From Gemmatimonadota bacterium (lineage in GTDB: Bacteria > Gemmatimonadota > Gemmatimonadetes > Longimicrobiales > Gaopeijiaceae), in contig JAJDVT010000121.1 of the NCBI GenBank assembly GCA_022826005.1, positions 142,450 to 206,449 on the forward strand: 64,000 nucleotides of DNA. The letters are read 5' to 3'. Each line of letters opens with the position of its first letter. The stretch's first letter is position 1. The position numbers were made by a program, and so were the translations under genes. This document shows positions 9,201 to 17,861 of the stretch, one piece after another. The notes below the pieces were generated by a model. It was not told the origin of the DNA, did no database searches, and worked only from the letters and a program-made list of their open reading frames with translations.

Positions 9201-10732
9201 GGAACGCACAACCCGGTCCCGTCGTAGCGGAACTCCCGCAGCGACAGCAGGGACAGCAACTGGGGGAGTGCGCCGGTCAGGCCGGGGTTGTCGCCGATGC
9301 GCAGTGACGTCATGCCGACCAGTTGAGCAAGCGACATCGGGACGCTGCCCACCAGCCCGTTGCCTGACAGATCGAGCGTCGTGACGCGCCCGAGGGAGTC
9401 GACCTCCACCCCATGCCAACCGGCCAGGGCACCGTCTTCCAGCCAGCCTTCGGAGCTATTCCAGTCCGGCCCTCCGGTGGCCTCGTACAGCGACTCCAGC
9501 ACCTCCCGGTCCTCTTCGTCGCAAAGCGGGCCCACGTAGACCTCGAGCTGTGCGAGCCAGGGGGCAAAATCCGCCGAGCCGGGGGCACACAGCGTCTCAT
9601 TGCCGATGAAATGCAGAATGCGAAGGCGAGCAAGGTCCGGGAAACTGGACGGCAACGGCCCCTCGAACGCGTTCCGATCGATGCCGAGCCGGATCAGGTT
9701 GTGCAGGCTGCCGAGTTCCGCCGGGATCGGTCCGGAAAGATCGTTACGGCGGACGCGAAAGTCCTCCAGGTTGGCCAAAGCGCCCAGCTCGGGCGGAATC
9801 CGGCCCGTATCACCGTTGACGCCCAGGTTCAATTCCCTGAGGGCATGCAACTGCCCCAGCTCGGGAGGAATCGGCCCTGCCAGCTGGTTCCGCTCGAGGT
9901 CCAGGATCGCCAGGTGCGACAGGCCGGTCACCTCCGGGGGAATCGCGCCGACCAGGTTGTTCGCGTTGAGGTCCAGACCGGTGACGCGACCGTTCGGACC
10001 CGTGGTCACTCCGTGCCACCCGGCGACCGGCCGATCCGAGAGCCAGCCGTCGCTCGCCGTCCAACCCGGACCTCCCGTGGCTTCGTAGAACGCCACGAGG
10101 ACGGGCCGGTCCGGGTGAAGCACCGTGAGTTCCGACGCCCCCTGCTCGGCTCCCGAAGTAGCGGTGATCGTCACCGCGCCTCCGGCGACGCCACGCACCA
10201 GGCCCGACTCGTCCACCGTCGCAACCGATACGTCGCTGGACGACCAGCTGAACCGGCTCCCCGCCACCGCATGGCCGTTCGCGTCCTCGGCCGTCGCCGA
10301 GAGGCGTAGGGAATCGCCGACCAGCACGGTATCGATGGAGGGCGACAGGTCTACGGCGATTGCCAACTGGGACACCGTCACCGCCGCGCTCGCCGACACC
10401 GTTCCCGCGGTTGCGGTGACCGTGGCCGTCCCGTTGCCCGCCGCGTTGACGAGCCCGGTCCCGTCCACCGCAGCCACTCCCGTGTTGCTGCTCGTCCAGG
10501 TCACCGTGGCTCCCGTGATCGGCTGGCCGTTCTGGTCGCGCACCGCGGCGCGCAGCTGCACGGTCGCATCCAGCGCGGCCAACTCGACCGTGGGCGGGGT
10601 CACCGTGATCGCGGCCGGACGGGCGGGGGGCTCGGGAGGGGATGGCTCGGTGGTGTCGCCGCCGCAGCCCGCGGCCCAGGCACACACCACCAGAGCGATC
10701 GACCCCGGAACAACCGCCCCGAAGCGCCTCAA
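6272..10732 (-). CDS. Big2 / leucine-rich-repeat lipoprotein with C-terminal metzincin-like protease domain
   Basis: The start is the TTG at 10732, because AGGAGG sits 5 nt upstream and translation from there gives a lipoprotein signal ending 'CAWAAGC'. The product has 1486 residues. In order: Cys-anchored leader; two Big2 Ig-like domains (about 35-200, 'ITVTPPTVELAALDATVQL'); three LRR caps of the 'LYEATGGPxW' type; more than 15 plant-like 24-residue LRRs ('LTGPIPPELGNLSRL'); then a C-terminal protease domain. The last holds 'HELGHNLNLAH' at about residue 1222, matching HExxHxxxxxH with Asn in place of the usual Gly, and a Met-turn-like 'DLMSYC' about 55 residues later. The likely role is a surface lipoprotein that binds through the LRRs and cleaves protein. 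The substrate is unknown. Confidence 0.86.
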   Translation of the reverse strand: MRRFGAVVPGSIALVVCAWAAGCGGDTTEPSPPEPPARPAAITVTPPTVELAALDATVQLRAAVRDQNGQPITGATVTWTSSNTGVAAVDGTGLVNAAGNGTATVTATAGTVSASAAVTVSQLAIAVDLSPSIDTVLVGDSLRLSATAEDANGHAVAGSRFSWSSSDVSVATVDESGLVRGVAGGAVTITATSGAEQGASELTVLHPDRPVLVAFYEATGGPGWTASDGWLSDRPVAGWHGVTTGPNGRVTGLDLNANNLVGAIPPEVTGLSHLAILDLERNQLAGPIPPELGQLHALRELNLGVNGDTGRIPPELGALANLEDFRVRRNDLSGPIPAELGSLHNLIRLGIDRNAFEGPLPSSFPDLARLRILHFIGNETLCAPGSADFAPWLAQLEVYVGPLCDEEDREVLESLYEATGGPDWNSSEGWLEDGALAGWHGVEVDSLGRVTTLDLSGNGLVGSVPMSLAQLVGMTSLRIGDNPGLTGALPQLLSLLSLREFRYDGTGLCVPRDGDFRDWLASIPSWEGSGLDCPPLSDREVLEILYEVTGGARWTNNANWLSDRPLAEWFGVATSGEGRVVELSLFGNNLTGRIPGELAHLSALAHLNLSWNSLAGPIPPELASLSGLVRLILGQNDLAGSIPPALGRLSRLAILYLDGNDLTGPIPPELGNLSRLLLLALPQNALTGPIPPELGNLSDLRYLDLWGNALTGPIPEQLGQLSVLQRLNLAVNRLTGSIPAELGDLSGLDELYLGRNELTGPIPPELGRLARLRLLYLDNNELTGPIPGRLRGLSNLTQLRLDENRLTGSIPAEMGWLFNLSIMNLGGNRLTGRIPPELGNLSRLTRLELFGNGLTGPIPPRLGNLSTLVRLRLDGNELSGAIPSALVNLSRLRFLWLMGNQLSGTLPPEIGRDMISLRRMNLSNNSDLRGPLPSNLADLPPLEELVVTGTGLCASTDARFQGWLAWVKHAQVGPCGSEAGSRAYLTQAVQSLAVPVPLVANRAALLRVFVTAPGATTEHIPRARATFFLDGAKTYVADIPGSETPIPTDFGDAEGDLAKSANRWIPGSVVQPGLEMVIEIDPDSILPSGLGVAKRIPEEGRAPVLVKTVPPLDLTVVPFLFVRGPDSTIVEIALAMAAEEQANEMLWDAYTQLPISGFNVNAHQPILTSTNDPVDLLLETLMAYRLEGGRGYYMGIMEERVVGGQSGVAYVPGRVGFSAADPLVVAHELGHNLNLAHAPCGGAAGPDQAFPHLNGSIGVWGYDPRNGGALVPPDMPDLMSYCGPPAWVSDYSFVRALGHRRAGAANVAADASARNDGPTRTILLWGGAAADGKPFLEPAFLVDAPPSVPGVPGEYELIGRSAGGEVLFSVSFGMMEMADTDGRSSFAIALPVRAEWAGALASVILAGPGGAASLDLETDRPMAIVRDPESGQVRGVLRGADALQARAIAGGLLAADATRAAEVAGATGSVEVLFSRGVPAAVERRR

Positions 10733-10735
10733 CGC

Positions 10736-10745
10736 TACCTCCTGA
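10736..10745 (-). promoter_or_regulatory. Strong ribosome-binding site deciding a TTG start
   Basis: On the minus strand the bases GTCAGGAGGTAGCG immediately precede TTG at 10732. AGGAGGT is a near-perfect Shine-Dalgarno sequence at optimal spacing. No ATG or GTG lies at a workable distance, so the TTG initiates the LRR lipoprotein. Confidence 0.75.
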
Positions 10746-11011
10746 CCCGGAATACCAGCTCTCGAGCACCTGGCTTGTCTGCCACCGCGACTCCACATGC
10801 ACGACGCAGAGCAGTACGCCGCCCCAGGTGTGATGCGGAAACTATCCACGGACACCTCAGCGGCGCCATTCCGCAGCGTCGGGGATCCCCCGAGTCAACA
10901 GCACCACAAAGCGGGGGTTGCCCGCTACAGTACAGCTGCATCAATGGTGTCGAGCGCGAATCCGCCGGGGTGTCCGAGTTATGATACACTGGGCGGGGCC
11001 ATCCACCCCTG

Positions 11012-12592
11012 TCAAGCAGTTCCACCCGCCCAGTCGAGCCGCCTCCCGGATCGCACCGCCTTCGTGCCCTTTCTCAGCGCGTACGCCTCGTACCCCACCG
11101 CCTGCAGCAGATTCGCGAACTGTCCCGACTGCACGCCGTTGTCGCAGAAGAGCACGTATCGGGCGTCCCTGTCGAGTGTGGCGGCGAGGTCGGGGAAGTC
11201 GCGGGGAAGGACGCGCCGGGCGCGGGGGTGCCGCCAGCCGTCGTCCTGTTGCGGGGGCCGGCAGTCGATCAGGCGGGCGCCGTCGGGAGGCGCATCGACC
11301 CAGAGGTAGTCCCGGCGCAGGTCGTCGTCGGCCAGGCCGCGCAGATGCAGCACCCTGCGGGCGTCCACCGCGCGGCCGACCAGGGCGGGGTCGAGCGGCG
11401 CTTCCTCGCGGTCCACTGCCAGGACCTTCGCGGCCGTGACCGGTTTGCCCTCCAGTATCGCGCAGTACTCCTTCACCCGCGCGGATAGGGCCGCAGTCCC
11501 GATCCGCTGCGCGATGCGGATGATCTCCTCCTTGTCGAAGCCGACGAGGGGGCGCAGCACCGGGCGTTCCGCGACCGATTCGATCGCGCGCAGGTTGCGC
11601 AGCGTCTGGGAGGACACCTGGCCGAGCGACTCGCCGGTGACGACGGCGTCGGCCCCGATCTGGGCGGCCACGCGCTGCGCGGCGCGGTACATCAGGCGCT
11701 TGAGCACGACCTGCCAGTAGCGCGGGGTCACGCGGTCCTGCAACTCCTTCACCGCCTGGCCGAAGTCCACGACGTGCATGCGCGGCCGGTCCCCGTAGCT
11801 CCAGCGATCGGCCAGCACGCGGGTCACCTCGATCACGGAACGCTCGAACGCCGGTCCGGCCAGGTTGCAGAAGACGTAGTCGAGGGCGACGCCACGCTTG
11901 AGCAGCAGCCACGCCGCGACCGCCGAGTCGAAACCGCCCGAGATCAGGCAGACCGCCCTCCCCTGCACGCCGAGGGGAAGGCCGCCGGGCCCCTCGGACC
12001 TGCCGCTGAAGAGCACGGCGCGCTGGTCGCGCACCTCGACGGAAACGGTGATCTCCGGCGTGGTGAGATCGACGGTGCCGTAGGGGTTGAGGGCGGCGCC
12101 CAGGTCGACGCAGATGTCCCTCGAAGAGAAGGGGTGGCGCCCGATCCGGCGGGCGGAAACCGCGTAACGGCGGCCGCGAACCGCGCCCCTGTAGAGGTCG
12201 TGACCCACACGGACGATCTCGTCGAGGTCGGCGTCGATCTCGGCGTCGACGCGGGAGAAGGAACTGAGGCCGAAGACGCGGGCTGCGGCCCGCATGGCAT
12301 GGTCGGCATTGCTCGTCGCCCGGTCGCCCGTGGCCCGGTCGCCCGTGGCCCGGTCCGCGGTGTCTTGTGTCTGCGCCAGGCTGTCCAGGGCGTTCTTGAC
12401 AGATAGTGTGACAAATAACCGGCTCCATCTGTCACGAACCTCCCCACGAACACCTGCCGAGCGAAGTGCGTCCTCCAGGTTCGCTCCCAAACGCTTCTGG
12501 AAGCGACGGCGAGTCCGATTCGACTTGCTGGCCACTTCGGCGGCAAGGCGCACGATGTAGCGGTCGGCGGCGGGTCCGGCGGATCCGTTCAT
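11012..12592 (-). CDS. thiI: tRNA 4-thiouridine sulfurtransferase ThiI with rhodanese domain
   Basis: ThiI makes s4U at tRNA position 8, and in some bacteria also supplies sulfur for thiamine thiazole. The ATG at 12592 gives 526 residues. Domains in order: N-terminal ferredoxin-like and THUMP region (about 20-195); PP-loop adenylation domain with 'CLISGGFDSAVAAW' at about 217 and 'VVTGESLGQVSSQTL'; a Cys in 'VKEYCAIL'; and a C-terminal rhodanese domain with active-site-like 'YVLFCDNGVQS' at about 482. A small in-frame tandem repeat (GDRAT units near residue 85) lies between THUMP segments and is probably neutral length variation. It sits 16 nt downstream of the dehydratase gene on the same strand. 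Confidence 0.92.
   Translation of the reverse strand: MNGSAGPAADRYIVRLAAEVASKSNRTRRRFQKRLGANLEDALRSAGVRGEVRDRWSRLFVTLSVKNALDSLAQTQDTADRATGDRATGDRATSNADHAMRAAARVFGLSSFSRVDAEIDADLDEIVRVGHDLYRGAVRGRRYAVSARRIGRHPFSSRDICVDLGAALNPYGTVDLTTPEITVSVEVRDQRAVLFSGRSEGPGGLPLGVQGRAVCLISGGFDSAVAAWLLLKRGVALDYVFCNLAGPAFERSVIEVTRVLADRWSYGDRPRMHVVDFGQAVKELQDRVTPRYWQVVLKRLMYRAAQRVAAQIGADAVVTGESLGQVSSQTLRNLRAIESVAERPVLRPLVGFDKEEIIRIAQRIGTAALSARVKEYCAILEGKPVTAAKVLAVDREEAPLDPALVGRAVDARRVLHLRGLADDDLRRDYLWVDAPPDGARLIDCRPPQQDDGWRHPRARRVLPRDFPDLAATLDRDARYVLFCDNGVQSGQFANLLQAVGYEAYALRKGTKAVRSGRRLDWAGGTA
12315..12359. repeat. 15-bp in-frame tandem repeat inside thiI
   Basis: The unit GTCGCCCGTGGCCCG occurs twice in tandem (12323-12352) with partial copies on both sides, encoding repeated (G)DRAT residues. 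Being a multiple of three it keeps the frame. Confidence 0.7.
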
Positions 12593-12608
12593 GCCCTCGC
12601 TCCCGGGA

Positions 12609-13610
12609 CTAGTTCCAGGACAGCCCGCGCAGCTGCTCCACGTCGAGATTGCCGCCACTCAGCACGCACACGGTCTTCGTGCCGCGCGGCGCAACGACCA
12701 GCCCCTGAAGCAGCGCCCCCACCGGAGACGCGGCGGCACCCTCGGTGACCATCTTGGTCCTGGTCATCAGCCACAGCACGGCGTCGAAGATCTGTTCGTC
12801 GGGAAGCGTGACGATCTCGTCGACGAAGCGCGAGACGACCGAGCAGGTGTTGTCCCCCACCCGCAGAACCCGCAGCCCGTCGATGATGCAGCCCATCTCA
12901 TCGAGGACGATGCACTCGCCCGCCTCGACGCTGCGCTTCATGGCAGGCGCGCCGGAGGACTCGACGCCGATCACGCGGACCCCCGGATTGATCGACTTCA
13001 CGGCCATCGAGATACCGGAGATGAGCCCGCCGCCCCCGATCGGCACGACTACCGTCTCCACCTCGGGGAACTGCTCCATGATCTCGAGCCCGACGCTCCC
13101 CTGTCCCGCGATCAGATCCGGATCGTCGAACGGGTGGATGTAGGTGAAGCCCTCCGACTCGACGAGTTCGAGCGCCTTCTCGTTGGCCTCGTCCCAGATG
13201 CTGCCGTGCAGGACCACGCGCGCGCCATACCCCTCGGTGGCGGCGACCTTGGCGCGGGTCGCATTCACCGCCATCACGACCACGGCGCGCACCCCGTAGT
13301 GCCGCGCCGCGATCGCCACGCCCTGCGCGTGATTGCCCGCCGACGAGCAGATCACCCCGCGGGCGCGTTCCATCTCGGTCAGCCTGGCGATCTTGTTGAG
13401 CGGGCCGCGCACCTTGTACGAGCCGCCACGCTGGAAGAGCTCGGCCTTGAGGCGCACGTCCAGGCCGCACGCGCTGCTCAGGGAGCGGCTGGTCAGCATC
13501 GGCGTGCGGTAGACGTGCGGGGCGATGTTGCGGTACGCCGCCTCGAAGTCGGCCCGCGTGAGGGTGAGGCCCGGGATCCCGGGACGCGCAGATGTGGAGG
13601 ATTGCGACAT
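12609..13610 (-). CDS. Threonine/serine ammonia-lyase-like PLP enzyme (catabolic type)
   Basis: This is a fold-type II PLP enzyme that deaminates threonine or serine to a 2-oxo acid and ammonia. The ATG at 13610 gives 333 residues, matching the short catabolic (TdcB-like) or serine-racemase-like class without the ACT-like regulatory domain of IlvA. The PLP lysine is in 'GGSYKVRGP' (about residue 63). 'SSAGNHAQGVA' is the substrate loop and 'VPIGGGGLISG' the phosphate-binding glycine loop (about 190). Threonine dehydratase, serine dehydratase and serine racemase cannot be told apart from sequence alone. Confidence 0.88.
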   Translation of the reverse strand: MSQSSTSARPGIPGLTLTRADFEAAYRNIAPHVYRTPMLTSRSLSSACGLDVRLKAELFQRGGSYKVRGPLNKIARLTEMERARGVICSSAGNHAQGVAIAARHYGVRAVVVMAVNATRAKVAATEGYGARVVLHGSIWDEANEKALELVESEGFTYIHPFDDPDLIAGQGSVGLEIMEQFPEVETVVVPIGGGGLISGISMAVKSINPGVRVIGVESSGAPAMKRSVEAGECIVLDEMGCIIDGLRVLRVGDNTCSVVSRFVDEIVTLPDEQIFDAVLWLMTRTKMVTEGAAASPVGALLQGLVVAPRGTKTVCVLSGGNLDVEQLRGLSWN

Positions 13611-13654
13611 GGCGGCGCCCCCCTCCGCGCCATCCACACGCGCTCCGCGCCCAC

Positions 13655-14707
13655 TCACGAGCTGATCCCCGGCAGCCGCACCGCACCCCCCAGCCACCCC
13701 CGCACATCGTGGGGGCGGTACGGGGCTTCCAGTTCCGCGCACTCCTCGTCGCTCAGGACCAGGTCCACCGAGGCGGCGGCCGCGTCCATCTGCCCGACCT
13801 TCGTGAAGCCCACGACCGGGGCGACCACCGCCGGCCGCGAGAGCAGCCATGCCAGCGCCACCTGCACGGGTTCGACCCCCCGCCGCCGCGCCACCCGCAA
13901 GGTCGCGTCGACCACGTCCCAGTCGGAGTCGTGGTCGTAGAGCTCGTCGGTGAGCGTGTCGGTTTCGTCCCGAGCCGCAGGGGCGTCCTCACCCACACCC
14001 GCGCTCCCGCCGCCCGCGCCCCCCTGCCCCCCCCGCGACCGCTTCCCCGTCAGCATCCCGCGCGCCAGCGGCGACCACGGAATTGCGCCGATCCCCTGGT
14101 CCACGCACAGCGGCATCATCTCCCGCTCCTCCTCGCGGTACACGAGGTTGTAGTGGTTCTGCATCGAGATGAAGCGCGCCCAGCCGCCCTGCTCCGACAC
14201 CGAGAGCATCTTCATCAGTTCCCACGCGAACATGGAGCTGGCCCCGACGTACAGGACCTTGCCGTCCCGCACCAGGCGGTCCAGCGCGGCCAGCGTCTCC
14301 TCGACCGGCGTGGTGGCGTCGGCACGGTGGATCTGGTAGAGGTCGATCCGCTCAAGCCCGAGCCGCTTGAGCGACGCCTCGCAGGACTGCACGATGTGCT
14401 TCGCCGACAGCCCGCCCCGGTTCGGTCCCGTCCCCATCCGCATCCGGACCTTGGTGGCAACCACCGCCTCGTCGCGGTTCGCGTACTCCCTCACCGCCTT
14501 GCCCGTGATCTCCTCGCTCACTCCCAGCGAGTACACGTCGGCGGTGTCGAAGAAGTTGATGCCGAGTTCGACGGCGCGCCGGAAGAACGGCATCGCCTCG
14601 TCCTCTTCGAGGATCCAGGGGCGCCACTGGCGGCTGCCGAAGCTCATGCAGCCGAGGGCGATTCTTGAAACGACGAGTCCGCTGTTTCCCAGAAGGGAGT
14701 ATTGCAC
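13655..14707 (-). CDS. Aldo/keto reductase
   Basis: This is an NADPH-dependent oxidoreductase of the AKR superfamily (TIM barrel), 350 residues, starting at GTG 14707. 'LGCMSFGSRQWRPW' and 'INFFDTADVYSLGVSEE' carry the catalytic Asp and Tyr, 'EAVVATKVRM' the Lys and 'DLYQIHRADATTP' the His. 'GAIPWSPLARGMLTGK' and 'APVVGFTKVGQMD' are the usual cofactor-binding segments. A Gly/Ala-rich insert follows 'TGKRSRGG'. The substrate is unknown. It lies 44 nt upstream of the dehydratase gene on the same strand, so co-transcription is likely. Confidence 0.9.
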   Translation of the reverse strand: MQYSLLGNSGLVVSRIALGCMSFGSRQWRPWILEEDEAMPFFRRAVELGINFFDTADVYSLGVSEEITGKAVREYANRDEAVVATKVRMRMGTGPNRGGLSAKHIVQSCEASLKRLGLERIDLYQIHRADATTPVEETLAALDRLVRDGKVLYVGASSMFAWELMKMLSVSEQGGWARFISMQNHYNLVYREEEREMMPLCVDQGIGAIPWSPLARGMLTGKRSRGGQGGAGGGSAGVGEDAPAARDETDTLTDELYDHDSDWDVVDATLRVARRRGVEPVQVALAWLLSRPAVVAPVVGFTKVGQMDAAAASVDLVLSDEECAELEAPYRPHDVRGWLGGAVRLPGISS

Positions 14708-14999
14708 TGGGGTGACTCCGGGGGCGCAGGATGGATGTGAGGTGGGGCTGGCGGCCGGGCGAGCCGCCGCAAGTCCACTATATCGCGAAAGCCGGGTGGC
14801 GGCACACCTCTCAGAACAGCCGCGCGTCCCAGGTCACGGGCCCTTCCCCCGCTACGCGCACCGCGCGAAAGTCCGGGTGGCTGGGATTCAGGACCACGTT
14901 GCGCCCCCAGGGACGCCTGCCATCCCCCTGCCGGTCCCCGCCCACAGCGATATCATATCCGTGACGAATCTCCCGACCCGAAAGGCAGGCGACAGCCCC

Positions 15000-17846
15000 A
15001 TGACCCCCCTCCCCCCCTCCCCACCCCTGCGCGGCCCGCTCCTCGCGCTCGCCGCCGCCACCCTCCTCCTCCCCACCCTCCTCCTCCCCACCCCCGCCTC
15101 CACCCAGGACCGCCCCCTCGTCACCCCCGACGACTACGGCCGCTGGGAGAGCCTCGGATTCGGCACGCTGTCCCCCGACGGGACGTGGTTCGCCTACACG
15201 GTCAGCCGCGTGGACGAATCGTCGGAGCTGCGCCTGCGGAAGCTGGACGAGGACTCGACGCGGGTCTTCGAGTGGGGTTCGGGTGCGCAGTTCTCCCCCG
15301 ACGGCCGCTGGTTCATGTGGACGGCCGGTGTGTCGCCCGAGGAGCGGGAGCGGCTCGCACGCGCGGAGGAACCGGTGCGCAGCAAGACCGTGCTGATGGA
15401 TCTGCGTACCGGTGAGACGCAGGAGTTCGAGGGCGTCTCCTCGCGCAGCCTCGACCCGACGGGGCGATTCCTGGCGCTGCGCGGGACCGCGCCCCGCGAG
15501 CCGCGCGGCAAGGGCGCCGACCTGCGCGTCGTCACCCTCGCGGACGGCGCGACGACCGCATTCGCCAACGTCTCCGCGATGACCTGGAGTCCGAACGGCT
15601 CCCTGCTGGCGATGGTGATCGCCACCGGCGGCGACCTGGGCAACGGCGTGCAGCTCTACGACGCCGTGGCCGGCACGGTCCGCTCGGCGGACGCCTCGGG
15701 ATCGCGCTACCAGAGCCTCCGCTGGCGCGCCGACTCCAACGACCTGGCCGTGCTCCGCTCCCGGGAAGACGCGTCGGCCGAGGAGACCGCCTGGGATGTG
15801 CTGGCCTGGCGGGGTGTGGACCGCGGTGGCGCCACGATGGTCCTGGACGGATCGACCTCCGGAGTCCCGGACACACTGGATGTGGGGGGGCGCGGCCCGG
15901 CCTGGTCCGAGGACGGCACGATGATCTCGTTCGGGCTGCAGGCGGATGAGGACGAGGACGCGGAGGAGGAGGGGGCTGAGGAGGGCGAGGAAGAGGGTGA
16001 AGGCGAAGAAGAGGGCGAGGGCGAGGAAGAGGACGAGGCCCCCACGGCCCCGGAAGAGGAGCCCGACCTGCCCGGCGTGCAGATCTGGCACACGAAGGAT
16101 GTCGATCTCTTCCCGGCCCAGGGCCGCTTCGGGGGCGGCAACCGCACGCTCCTCGCAATCTGGCGCCTTGACGAAGGCCGGGTGAGCGTCGTCGGCTCCG
16201 ACTTCGAGAGGAATTCCCAGCTTCTCCGAGGATGGGAGACCGCGCTGGAGGAGACCGACGAACCCTATCCCTGGGGCGCGATGTTCGGCCGGCCCTACCG
16301 GGACGTATGGGCCGTGGACACGCGGTCCGGCGAGCGGCGCCGGATCTTCACCCGGGTTCGCTACGAGTGGGCCAGCACGGGGGGCGGCTGGATGGTCCGC
16401 TGGGACGGTTCAGCCTACCACACCCTGAATCTCCGCACCGGCGAGGAGTACGACCTGACCTCCTCGGTGGACGCCGAGTTCGGCAACGTCGAGTACGACA
16501 CGCCGACCGACGTGACTCCGCCGGTGGGGTTCGGCCCGGCCGGCTGGCTGGAGGACGACGCGGCGCTGCTCCTCTACGACAAGTACGACATCTGGCGCAT
16601 CGAGCCCGACGGCTCGAACCCCACCCGGCTCACCCGCGGGGCCGAGACCGGCATCGCCTACCGCATGACCGGCCTCATCCCGGACGACGACGACGACGAA
16701 CCCGGCATCGATCCGCGTTCCCGCCCCTACCTGTCCCTCTACAACGAGAAGACCGAAGAGCGCGGCTACGCCCGCTTCACCCGCGGCTGGAACACTGCCG
16801 AGACGCTCATCCTGGAGCACGCTTCCGTCGGCGGCCTGACCCGCGCGGACAGCGCCGACGTGATGGTCTACCGGGTCATGGCCTTCGACGACCCGCCCGA
16901 CTACTTCCTCGCCGGACCCGATCTCTCCGATCCGGTGCAGGTCACCGAGATCAACCCCTTCATCGACGAGGTGGCGTGGGGGCGGGCCGAGCTGGTCGAC
17001 TTCGTCAGCGAGGCGGGGCGCGACCTGCAGTTCGTGCTGCTCTATCCGGCCGCCTACGAGCCCGGAACAGCGGTCCCGACCATCGTCTATACCTATGAGA
17101 TGCTGTCGCCCCAGATGCACTCGTTCCGGGTCCCCAGGGAGACCGACTACTACAGCTACACGGCCTGGAACCAGCATGGGTACGCGGTCCTGCTGCCGGA
17201 TATCGTCTACCGGGCGCGCGATCCGGGGGTGAGCGCGATCGAGTCCGTGCGCGCGGCAGTCGCCAAGGCCGTCGAGATGGGGGTCACCGACCCGGACGCG
17301 GTCGGGCTGATCGGGCACTCGTGGGGCGGCTACCAGGCCACCTACCTGCCGACCCGCACCGACATCTTCGCGGCCTCGGTGGCGGGCGCGCCCCTTACCA
17401 ATTTCGTGAGCTTCATGGGCCAGATCCACTGGAGCGGCGGCATCGCCGAAGTGAGCCACTGGGAGACCGGCCAGGGCCGCATGGAGGTTCCCTTCTGGGA
17501 GGACCCCGAGGCGCACCGGCGCAACTCCCCGATCCACGAGGTCCACAACATGGAGACTCCGCTGCTCATGGCCTTCGGCGACGACGACGGCACGGTGGAC
17601 TTCGACCAGGGCACCGAGTTCTACAACTTCGCGCGGCGGGCGGGTAAGCAGATGGTGCTGCTCGTCTACGAGGGCGAGGGCCACGGCTTCGGCCAGGAGG
17701 CGAACCAGAAGGACTACCATCGCCGCATCCTGGAGTGGTTCGGGCACTACCTGAAGGGCGAAGCGGCGCCGAAGTGGATCACCGATGGCATTGCACGCGA
17801 GGACCTGGAGGAGGAGAAGAAGCGGGTGGCGGCCGGCAAGCGGTAG
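15000..17846 (+). CDS. Secreted S9-family prolyl oligopeptidase-like peptidase
   Basis: This is an exported serine peptidase. The ATG at 15000 opens a leucine-rich signal peptide ('LLALAAATLLLPTLLLP', then 'ASTQD'), giving 948 residues; the track start at 14367 reads through antisense sequence. Residues 30-680 form a beta-propeller with TolB-like repeats, interrupted near residues 318-348 by an almost pure Asp/Glu/Gly run. The alpha/beta-hydrolase domain carries 'GLIGHSWGGYQAT' (Ser about 773), 'FGDDDGTVDF' (Asp about 861) and 'YEGEGHGFG' (His about 893), in S9 order. It is a single-gene unit convergent with the coiled-coil gene. Confidence 0.92.
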   Translation: MTPLPPSPPLRGPLLALAAATLLLPTLLLPTPASTQDRPLVTPDDYGRWESLGFGTLSPDGTWFAYTVSRVDESSELRLRKLDEDSTRVFEWGSGAQFSPDGRWFMWTAGVSPEERERLARAEEPVRSKTVLMDLRTGETQEFEGVSSRSLDPTGRFLALRGTAPREPRGKGADLRVVTLADGATTAFANVSAMTWSPNGSLLAMVIATGGDLGNGVQLYDAVAGTVRSADASGSRYQSLRWRADSNDLAVLRSREDASAEETAWDVLAWRGVDRGGATMVLDGSTSGVPDTLDVGGRGPAWSEDGTMISFGLQADEDEDAEEEGAEEGEEEGEGEEEGEGEEEDEAPTAPEEEPDLPGVQIWHTKDVDLFPAQGRFGGGNRTLLAIWRLDEGRVSVVGSDFERNSQLLRGWETALEETDEPYPWGAMFGRPYRDVWAVDTRSGERRRIFTRVRYEWASTGGGWMVRWDGSAYHTLNLRTGEEYDLTSSVDAEFGNVEYDTPTDVTPPVGFGPAGWLEDDAALLLYDKYDIWRIEPDGSNPTRLTRGAETGIAYRMTGLIPDDDDDEPGIDPRSRPYLSLYNEKTEERGYARFTRGWNTAETLILEHASVGGLTRADSADVMVYRVMAFDDPPDYFLAGPDLSDPVQVTEINPFIDEVAWGRAELVDFVSEAGRDLQFVLLYPAAYEPGTAVPTIVYTYEMLSPQMHSFRVPRETDYYSYTAWNQHGYAVLLPDIVYRARDPGVSAIESVRAAVAKAVEMGVTDPDAVGLIGHSWGGYQATYLPTRTDIFAASVAGAPLTNFVSFMGQIHWSGGIAEVSHWETGQGRMEVPFWEDPEAHRRNSPIHEVHNMETPLLMAFGDDDGTVDFDQGTEFYNFARRAGKQMVLLVYEGEGHGFGQEANQKDYHRRILEWFGHYLKGEAAPKWITDGIAREDLEEEKKRVAAGKR

Positions 17847-17861
17847 GGGAACCGCCCGGGC

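Noticed and set aside
10981-11015. Promoter with TTGACA and TATCAT upstream of the LRR gene
   Set aside because: On the minus strand the two boxes are 23 bp apart, too far for a standard sigma-70 promoter.
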